A stretch of 64,000 nucleotides of DNA. Source: Astragalus membranaceus (Eukaryota > Streptophyta > Magnoliopsida > Fabales > Fabaceae). The stretch covers positions 28,501,917 to 28,565,916 of the forward strand of contig CM076848.1 of the NCBI GenBank assembly GCA_039519185.1, in the 5' to 3' direction. Every line of letters starts with the position of its first letter. Positions within the stretch are counted from its first letter, which is position 1. Shown one piece after another: positions 56,128-64,000 of this stretch. The notes beneath the pieces are model-generated. The model saw nothing but the letters and a program-made list of their open reading frames with translations, did not search any database and was not told the origin of the DNA. A program made the position numbers and the translations under genes.

Positions 56128-57734
56128 TTAGGGTATGATGAGGTGATTGAACAGGTCTGTGTATGACATGGGTATTGGGTCAAAATTGACGGGCTTTCTT
56201 TCCGGGTAATTTTGTGGTCTATAGTTTGGGTTGACTTGGTGAGGTGGGGCTTGTGGTGTTTGAGTAAGGATTTGGAAGGTTTGTCGGGGATTGTTATAGG
56301 GAGACTTTTCGGATCCATAGATGGCGTTAGCTTCTCCTTCCTTCTTTTTAGGGAATCCCGAGAAGGGCTTTTTCTGATTACTGGTTCCAGCGAAGTTATG
56401 GGCAATCTTCCCATTTCTCCATCCATTTTCTAATCTTTCTCCTATGACAATCATATCCGAGAAGCTCGAAGACACGCTCCGGATCAACCTGTCGTAGAAA
56501 GGCGATTGAAGAGTATCCATGAACATGGATACCATCTCCTTTTCTAACAAAGGTGGTACTACCTGCGCAGCCAACCCCCTCCAGCGTTGGGCATATTCCT
56601 CGAAGGACTCATTATCTCTTTTTATCATGCTCTGCAGTTGTGTCCTATCGGGAGCCATATCGATGTTGTATTTGTATTGCCTCAAAAATGAATCGGTTAG
56701 GTCCTTCCAGCACCTGATATGAGCACGCTCTAGTTGCATATACCAGCTCGAAGCTGCCCCAGCTAGACTGTCCTGGAAGTGGTGAATGAGCAGTTTGTCG
56801 TCATGAGCAAACGCATCCATCCTTCTGCAATACGTGGTTAAGTGGCTCACGGGGCAGGTTGACCCTCTGTATTTGTCGAAGTCTGGCACCTTGAATTTAG
56901 GAGGGATGACCACGTTAGGGACGAGACACAAGTCATAAGCGTCTCTCGCACCAACATTGGATCCTTCAACTGCTCTCAAACGTTCCTCAAGCATTTGTAA
57001 TTTGTCCTTGGCTTGAGGGTTCTCCATAGGGTAATTCTGAGGAAGCCCACTCATACCATAGTAAGGATGAATCATCGAGACTATGGCTGGGTTCACATTT
57101 GGGATATGTGAATGAGTGGGGTTCCTGAGATTGGACCCCTGAGCTTGAGGATCAACTATCAGCGGTGGAGTGTAGCCAAGTGGGAATCTTTGTGGCGCGA
57201 CGATAGGGCTCGGGATTTGAATCTGTGGCGCCCCGGATTACCATTGTGACCTGTCGGTGCAGACTATTTTTGGCCCCACGACTCCCGAGGGACCATCTTC
57301 TGAGTTGGCATCGGCTTCCGGAGGTGTGTAACCTCGCGGAAGTCCGTAGGGAGGCCATTGGTAACCCTGGCCATTAGCCCCGGTAGGGTACACGGGATGT
57401 AGGATCCCGGGTCCACTGGGAAGAGGAGGGTTGGTAGCTTGATTTTCAGTGTTCCCCGCGGAGACATCTTCATCTGCATTTCCGTTCCTCAAAACTTGTA
57501 AAACCTTTAAGATTTCAGCCATCTGTTCTTTCATCCCATCTATTTCTGCCCTAAGCTCTTGATTGCCTAGAGGTTCTGATTACCCTGATCTAGGTTATCC
57601 TGATGTGGATTATCCTGATTTGGGTTATCCTGATGCGGATTGTCCTGATTTGCTTCCATATTTCTAGCCTGAGAACGAGTCCAATAACGATGTTGACGCA
57701 CCAGCTTGTCCTTTACTCTGTTGATGGGATACAT
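56128..57734 (-). pseudogene. Ogre/Tat-like gag
   Basis: From an ATG at 57734 (MYPINRVKDKLVRQHRYW) through a short repeat of NPHQD-like units, a frameshift near 57560, then a frame with MKEQMAEILKVLQVLRNG and a TAA at 57238-57240, then the gag core on the same frame: PPKFKVPDFDKYRGSTCPVS HL, LIHHFQDSLAGAASSWYMQL, LRQYKYNIDMAPDRTQL, FEEYAQRWRGLAAQV. This is the gag of Ogre-type elements. The reading ends soon after PIPMSYTDLF, where gag would normally run on into protease; protease, RT and integrase are all missing before the LTR. Confidence 0.85.
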
Positions 57735-58213
57735 GGTATGAGTATATGAATGGATGAAAAGATGAGTGATGCATGTGTGCGTGAGTCTTATTGTTTTAGG
57801 CCGAGAATCCTAAGTGCCTCCTGATTTGTCACAAGTACACAAATTAACGTTTCAAACATTTTCAAGAAAGGAGGATCAATAGTGAAACAAACAAACTTCA
57901 TTGATGGGGAAAGTACAACATCCCTATTTTTTTTTTTTAAAATAAAAACTTCAAAAGGAAAAGTACAATGCTTTGTTGATTTCTCTCAAATACATATGAC
58001 TTTCATTTTTCCACTCCTCTCTCTTTTTTTACTAGTAGTGTGACCAGATTTCTCCCTAAGTTCTGCAATCAGGACCTTGCAAAACTCCACAAACTCGCAA
58101 ACTTGGATCTGGGTGTTAAACGGGTGCATTGCCACGTCAGCCTTCTTTAGACGTTTTGGGACACCCATGACAGCTTGGTTGGCCAGCCATGCCAACTTTG
58201 AGAATTTGTCTTT
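57735..58213. other. Spacer between ORF1 and gag of Ogre-like element
   Basis: Non-coding, with a T run at 57927-57937. Separates the coiled-coil end of ORF1 from gag on minus. Confidence 0.6.
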
Positions 58214-60054
58214 CTAGTACAAGCTTTCATTCTTCAACTCTATGAAGACTTCATGGTTTTCTATCCTGCTGACCAACTCTACAAAGCGACTCTCCCAATA
58301 GATGCTTTCAGTCTTCAACTGGTGGTAAACTTCCTCTTGATATCTGATATGGTTCTTCAGCTCATCAGATCTTTCATGCTCCCCTCTCAAGACTTGTTGG
58401 TATTCTCGGAGTATCTCTTCAATTGTCTCTTTATCCCGCCTAATACTTTTCACTTGATCTTCAAATTCAGCTATCAATATCCGAGACTCTCTTTTTGATT
58501 TCACCAGCAGGCTCTGTGTGGTTTTTTCAGCAATCATTGATTCTTCCCATAACTCTTTCCACTTGTGCGCATCATCAACGACCTTGTTCATTTTTAAGTT
58601 GCATCGTTTTAGCTCTTCCTTTGCCCCTCTTAGGTACTTTTGAACCTCTTGTTTGCTCTTCTCTTCAATCTTAAGCCGCTTGTGGCTATCTTCAATGGCC
58701 AATGACTTAGTTACGTTTTCCTCCTCCAATTTCTGGTTTTTTAGAAGCATTTTCTCTAATTCTGCCCGTAAGCCTTTCTTTTCTTCTTCAGCTTTTGACA
58801 ATGCCATTTTGAGCTCATCTAACTCTTCGACAGTGGGAAGGGTAGGTTCAAGTACTTCTTCCTCAACCCGTAGTGCGCTTCGGTAAGGCAATCAGGCGTC
58901 TTGGATCCTTTTTTGGAGCCATTGACGAAAGGTGGGTTCCTTATCGCCGCCCCTCTTAGTAAGCTCTTGTCTTTTGCGGACAACCTTATCCCACGCTTGA
59001 GAAATCCTCCGGAGCATGTCAACCTCTTTTGGGTTTCCCTCATGAAGGTAAAAAGGATTAACATGTCTTTGGTGGGCGGATTTCGCATGGGGTACCCCAG
59101 CTGTCTTAGAGTCAGAGAGGGGTTGTAATTTATGCATCCTCTTGTCCCCATGAGTGGGAAATTTTGAAAGCTTCCACATTGAAAAACCACTTCAGGCCTA
59201 TTTTTACACCATGATGGGTGCCAACGAACCTTGTATTCATGGAGGTCCCTTAGCACTTGCAACCATTCACCAGTGTTCATCGTCTGCACATCACACCCCT
59301 TAGCGTCCTCAATTGGGCCTTTCGCTTTAACTTTGTCAACAAAAGCATGGGTGAGAAGCCAAACATACAAGGCGTGTAGGAAGCAAGATATCTTCCTTCC
59401 CTTTAGCTCATTATAATGAGTGAAAGTACAGTAAGTGTCTGCAAGAATGGCCGGAATTGGGTTGAATGGGTTTTCTACATCTTTGAAGGATAGGAAGACA
59501 CCGATAGCTGTTGTGTCCACATATCTTTCAAGGTGTGGAAATAGAACAATGCCAAAGATGGTCAAAGCTAACACTTTTTTAAAAGGACCCCAATTTCTAG
59601 CATCGGCGAAGGATTTCATTTGACTTTCCAGATATTCTTGTGGGAACCCTACAACGTGATTTTGATTTTTCTTTTGGAGCTTCAAATTTTCTTTGCTGAT
59701 TTGTAACATTGAGGCAAGTTTCTCATCTGTGTAGTAGTGCCCCTGATACTGGTAGGGCCTAATGTCTTGCTGAGGAAGACCAAGGATCTGTGTATATTCT
59801 TCCAGGGTAGGTGACATTTGGAAATTTTTGAAGGTAAAGCATCTCAAGGAAGAGTCATAGAATTGGCTCAAAGCAGCAAAGACATTTGTTTGCACTTCCA
59901 ACTGTAGTAACATAATAATCTTCCCATAAGTTCTATCAAAAGACCTGCGCTCGATGGGCGGCAACCAACCCGCACATTCCCTCAGGCTCGTCAGATTAGG
60001 CTGTTTCACTATAGGGTTGTTCAGAGTTTGAATTGCTTCACTGTTTGATCCCAT
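58214..60054 (-). pseudogene. Ogre-type ORF1: DUF7745-like domain plus coiled coil, frameshifted
   Basis: The frame 60054-58819 (411 residues) starts MGSNSEAIQTLNNPIVKQPN and carries the DUF7745-type domain seen in ORF1 of Ogre elements, upstream of gag (SFDRTYGKIIMLLQLEVQTN, CFTFKNFQMSPTLEEYTQIL, FGIVLFPHLERYVDTTAI). Around 58890 the coding moves to another frame, in which residues from about 58870 to 58214 form a long coiled coil (ELDELKMALSKAEEEKKGLR, SKRESRILIAEFEDQVKSIR). A single indel therefore separates two halves of one protein. ORF1 function is unknown; the domain is shared with plant-mobile-domain-like proteins. Minus orientation agrees with gag and PBS. Confidence 0.78.
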
Positions 60055-60738
60055 ATTGCCTTGCTTGTGACAAAATTTTCAAGCCTCTTACAATTCCCGG
60101 CAAACCTAAATGAGATGAATAACATGCATGTAAGAATTTTTTTATCATTTTTTGTGAAATAATGATGTTGTATGATGAATGAAAGAATGATGTCACGCGT
60201 GTTAAAAAAAAGAAAAGTAAAAGAAAGTTTTCGGTGATTCAATTTTGAGAAAGCATTAACTATATGTCAACTCATATACATGTAAAAAGGGAAAAGAAAC
60301 AAATGGTTTTGACGACTTTTGATTTTTGAGAAAAATTATCTGTAATGATGCAGCGGGTAGGTGAAATGCCCTTGTGTCCTGAACAGGTTATGTCTTATAT
60401 ATAGGTCATGGTCTAGGGCCACTTATGTGATTAATCTCTCAGGTGGCTCTCCACTCGTCCTAGGTTGTTTTCAGACCCGGGTATAAGGCCCCACTCAGAA
60501 GTGTGTGAATACACATGTGTAAGTGATGTGTGTGATATGGGCATAATACCTAGACTACCCCAGCTGCAAAAGAAATACAGATATATAATAGTACAAAGGT
60601 CTTCTACCCTAAAGTTCAATAAAGCAAATAAATAAATAAAATAGACATGCAAATATAAGAACTAAGGGTAAAACAAAGTACAAAATCAACAATAATCTAC
60701 ACATTTAATTAAATTAGGCTTGACTCTCTTAATTAATC
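60055..60738 (-). other. 5' leader of Ogre-like element
   Basis: Non-coding region between PBS and ORF1 on minus; no distinct structure recognised. Confidence 0.55.
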
Positions 60739-60756
60739 CTCAGTGAATTCGCCAGC
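60739..60756 (-). other. Primer binding site of Ogre-like element
   Basis: On minus TGCTGGCGAATTCACTGAGG follows the LTR end; position and the TGGCGAnTnCACTG core fit the tRNA-Arg primer site that I recall for Ogre-type elements. Confidence 0.5.
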
Positions 60757-61671
60757 AGTAGCGACCGAAAAATCCAGATGAGGGATTCTTCGTCATTTTG
60801 AAATGAAGCCGCCATCAATATTTATTTAATAGGAAAAACATTGAAAAAAACTTTTATTTTTGGGTTCGGGGGTCGATTATGTGTGGGGAAGGTATTAGCA
60901 CCCCACAACATCCTTTCAAAAAAGGTTACCTTTTAATTTAATGTGTAGAAAAAAAGTTAACTCAAAGAAAACACTGTAATTTACCATTTTTATTATTTGC
61001 AAAATTGAAAAGGAAGACCTAATAAAAGTTTTAGTTTTTTGCGCTTGACAGAAGTGGGCCATTGCTCCTACGTATCCTTAGGTGCGATGAAGAAATCAAA
61101 GCTACGTAGTTCTTGGGTAGAAAATGTTTGTGTGTTGGTGTTTTTTAAGTATTTTGAAATTGGGATAGACATTTGTAATGACCAAACAAGCGAAACTCAG
61201 AGTGGTCATTACTCATAGCCTGTTTGAAAACCAAAGCTGCTACTAACAGTCAAACAAGCTAAACTCAGAGTGACCATTAGTAACAACCTATTTTTTATGT
61301 GAGTTTGATTGTTTGAAAAAAATATTAGTTTGAAAGCATTACAGTGTGATAAAAAACGCAATGGGTTATAATTTAAAAAAAAACAGGTGCAATTTACAAC
61401 AAGTGGGGTTGTATCAAAAATGAAGGTGCGTTTAGCAGCCCAGCCCATTTTATTTGCGGACCTAGGGTCTGCGCGATTGTTGGGCTTTTATGGGGTGTTG
61501 GGTTAATAAAAATTGGGGTGTGATTGGTAAACTGGGTTAAGAAAAATTAAATTAAATAAAGTTAAAACTAACAGCACTATAAAAGGGATTTCATTTTGGA
61601 AACCCTAGATTTGTTTCCTCTTCTACCAGCGCCGCTGTTGGCTCCTTGAGAGAGGTTCTGATTTTTCATGG

Positions 61672-61710
<39 letters not shown>

Positions 61711-62651
61711 TTCGGTGAAAGAAAGCGAAGGGAAGAGAAAGGAGAGAGGGAAGATATGACCATGGGGGAAGCGACAGTGGGGTTCCGGCGAAGTGTCACG
61801 GCGGCGGGTTAACCAGGACTACGTTCGCGGCGAGGAGAGATGGATGGTGACGGAGATGACCACCGGACAGTGGTCGTTTGTTTCTGGTTCGGCTTTGACG
61901 GCGAGTTGGGGGGAGAACGACGGCGACGGTGTGCTTGGGGGAAGCAACAACGACGGGTTCGTGGAGGACGGCCACCGTCTACGGTGGTCAGAGCTAACGG
62001 GTACGGTTCTCCTTTTTTACTCTCTTTTTCCTTCTACTCCTAACTTTGATTTTGCTTTGTACTTTTCATCCTATTTCCGTTCTGTTTCAAAACAAACTAT
62101 GTTCTATTCATGACTTTTTTCAAGAAAACTAGTCTATTTATAATTTAAACCCTAATTTGTTCTTATTTTTTACTCTATTCTGTTCGTGATTTTAAAAACC
62201 CTAAACATAAACTGAACCTAATTTCTAATCTTTTAGAAGAAACTGAACACTAACCCTAATCTTCCTGTTCACACGTTTCTGTTTTATCAATAATTATATG
62301 AAAAACTTTGATCCACCTTATTTCAAAGAGGCTCGTATAATTTAAACATACACATATTTTAAAAACAGAATAATGAACAATAATTAGGATCAACCTTTAC
62401 TTCAGCTTTTGAAACAAACTTCTTTTGCTAACTGCTTGCTGTGAATACTGCTTCTCTGCTGCTGCTTCTGTTCTGTTTCAGAAATATTTTTTATGCTTTT
62501 GAGATTAGGGTTTCAGTGTGAAACCCTAAATTTGTTGCTCTGAATTTCTCTGAATTTTCGTATGAATCTTCTCTCAGTTTCTGTGTGTGTTTTTTGTGTG
62601 TGTTTTCAGTCACCGTCTCCCCTCCCCTTAGTGTGTGCCACCGTTTGGTAT
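60757..62651 (-). mobile_element. 5' LTR of Ogre-like element (right copy), interrupted
   Basis: Co-linear with 53716-55621. Its outermost bases differ from the other copy (AGTAGCGACC versus TGTAACGACC). It is cut at 62651 by another LTR; the rest should reappear beyond the window. GA tract at 61674-61706. Confidence 0.78.
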
Positions 62652-63892
62652 TGTTGAGTCATTATTATATGATGATTTTCATTCAGTTTGCAACCAAAAT
62701 GTCGGTGGTTTATTGTTTGATTCAGCCAATTGCTAAGGGTTTTAGCATAATTTTAGTTTTTTGTAATAAGTGTGGAGTTGTAACAAAATGTATGAAAAAC
62801 CTTCAATTTGATGTGGCGTTTACTAGCGAACCAGACACTTGCCTAGTGACGAAACGAAGAAAAGAAGGAAGGAAAAAGATCGGACAACTTTCGCACCAAG
62901 CAGCCAGAACGATCGCGCCACGACCAAACTTTCTGGAGAAAGTCGCGACGCGACCAGCCACCATCGCTACGCGATGCGTGGCCGAAACTTTGGTTAAAAT
63001 ATCAGTTTTGCGTTTTCTGAATCTCTTCGGCTTGGGAACGATTCTAGGGTTTGGAGCAGCAGCTGGAGGTGATTTTGGGGCCTTCCCAACACCTTGGGAA
63101 CAAGGGTTTTGAGGTTCTCATGGATCCATCTCTATGTAATCTTCTTCTACTCTTTAATCTTATCCCTTTTATGCCATGTAATTAGATAGTTTTGATTTGG
63201 GAGAGATGACTCTTCCTTAAACCCTTGTATGAATGCTTTGTTATGGTCAAGTCAAGTTTTTATTCATTTTATCCATTGCCTATGCCTTATGTTCTTAATG
63301 CTTTACAAGTACACATGATATTTGTATCGATCTAGGTTTATCATCACCATAGGAATGTGGGTTGTTTGCTGGAAATTGGGGTTTAGGTCACGACTTGAAT
63401 TATCATAGGAATATGTAATTGGGTTTCGTGAATTCTTATTTCATTCGGTCGCCATTGATGATCGTAGGAGTGGGAATTTGTGTGAGTGAATTCTTTATTT
63501 CTTGAACTTAATGCTTTACCCTTTGGCATGAATCACCTAAGGAATTAGGGTAACTCTTAGGGTAATAGGGGTTTTGAGACAAGGGATTGTTCTTAGCCTA
63601 ATTTAGTGAATTGAATCGGATAATTTGGATAATTACTTTGAGAGTGGCTGAAGGTCATATAAGAGTAGAGGGGAGATGAGTCGATCCCAATTCGCTTCTA
63701 TCTTACTTTATGTTATTGCACTTTCTATTTCGTTGTTACAATAAACCAATTCTATCACAAGTATCACGACTTAGAATTAATAATTTGCCTATTGATAATA
63801 AAACACAATCCCTGTGGAATCGACCGGTACTTACCGTAAAATTATATTACTTGCGAATTAACTCATTCACTAATAAATAAAACACACAATAA
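62652..63892 (+). mobile_element. LTR of a further retrotransposon (right limit uncertain)
   Basis: Sequence starting TGTTGAGTCATTATTATATG begins exactly where the two Ogre LTR copies diverge; the five bases before it (GGTAT) are the presumed target duplication. Near its right end ATCCCTGTGGAATCGACC...ATATTACTTG is the inverse of the motif at the left end of the solo LTR 22592-26752, so the LTR is in + orientation. The end may be at ACACACA (63892) or further right. A 175-residue frame crossing its left border is chance. Confidence 0.6.
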
Positions 63893-63967
63893 AATACTGA
63901 AATAAATAAATAAATAAAAACAACCAAGAATTAACTCATTCACTAATTGACAATGAAATCAACAATC

Positions 63968-63990
63968 CCCGGCAACGACGCCAAAAACTT
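63968..63990 (-). other. PBS-like site (tRNA-Asp) in minus orientation
   Basis: ATCCCCGGCAACGACGCCA on + equals the 3' end of plant tRNA-Asp with one mismatch, so on minus it is a primer binding site. Its LTR would lie to the right, beyond the window. It faces the + oriented LTR at 62652. Confidence 0.55.
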
Positions 63991-64000
63991 GTTAGACTTT

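Noticed and set aside
62585..63112. 175-residue + frame at the right end
   Set aside because: It crosses the border between the Ogre LTR and the inserted LTR, so it cannot be an old gene.

Overview
The window is plant nuclear DNA: AT-rich, with intron-dense genes, tRNA-derived SINEs and nested LTR retrotransposons. The organism is a eudicot. The Ogre/Tat-type and other Ty3 elements would suit a legume, but the species cannot be fixed from the sequence. Two host genes are clear. (1) A complete 42-exon callose synthase 5-type gene (GSL2/CALS5 group, GT48) lies on + from 4220 to 18527; my exon model sums to 5745 nt, an open frame of 1914 residues. (2) A two-exon BTB/POZ gene lies on + from 44954 to 47007 (530 residues), of the kind annotated in Arabidopsis next to CALS5, so the pair looks like an old microsyntenic block now separated by about 26 kb of transposons.

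Layout. 1-1946: 5' end (gag, PBS, LTR) of a Ty3/gypsy Tat-like element on -, followed by a copia remnant. 3443-3656: a MITE with a 9-bp target duplication. 4220-18527: CALS5, with an antisense SINE and a copia remnant in intron 28. 19897-21134: a SINE split by a 1.0-kb hAT element. 21838-32060: a Ty1-copia element whose gag is split by a solo LTR that itself contains a second solo LTR, and whose RNase H region is split by a hAT element carrying a 72-nt LRR-gene exon. 32732-42214: a Ty3/gypsy Tat-like element with a deleted reverse-transcriptase core, an antisense coiled-coil ORF before the 3' LTR, and a 317-bp hAT MITE in its integrase. 42215-44083: older repeats. 44954-47007: BTB gene. 47908-50183: a third solo LTR. 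About 50594-53023: a hAT fragment and a Helitron 3' end with an RPA-like ORF. 53716 to the right edge: an Ogre-like element on - (DUF7745-type ORF1, coiled coil, gag, no pol), whose upstream LTR is interrupted at its TATA box by another LTR running off the window.

The retroelement genes are broken by stops, frameshifts, deletions or insertions and are listed as pseudogenes. Nested insertions were dated relative to each other by who interrupts whom and by target-site duplications read directly. Coordinates of exons and TE ends come from reading splice sites and duplications by eye; no database search or alignment program was available.
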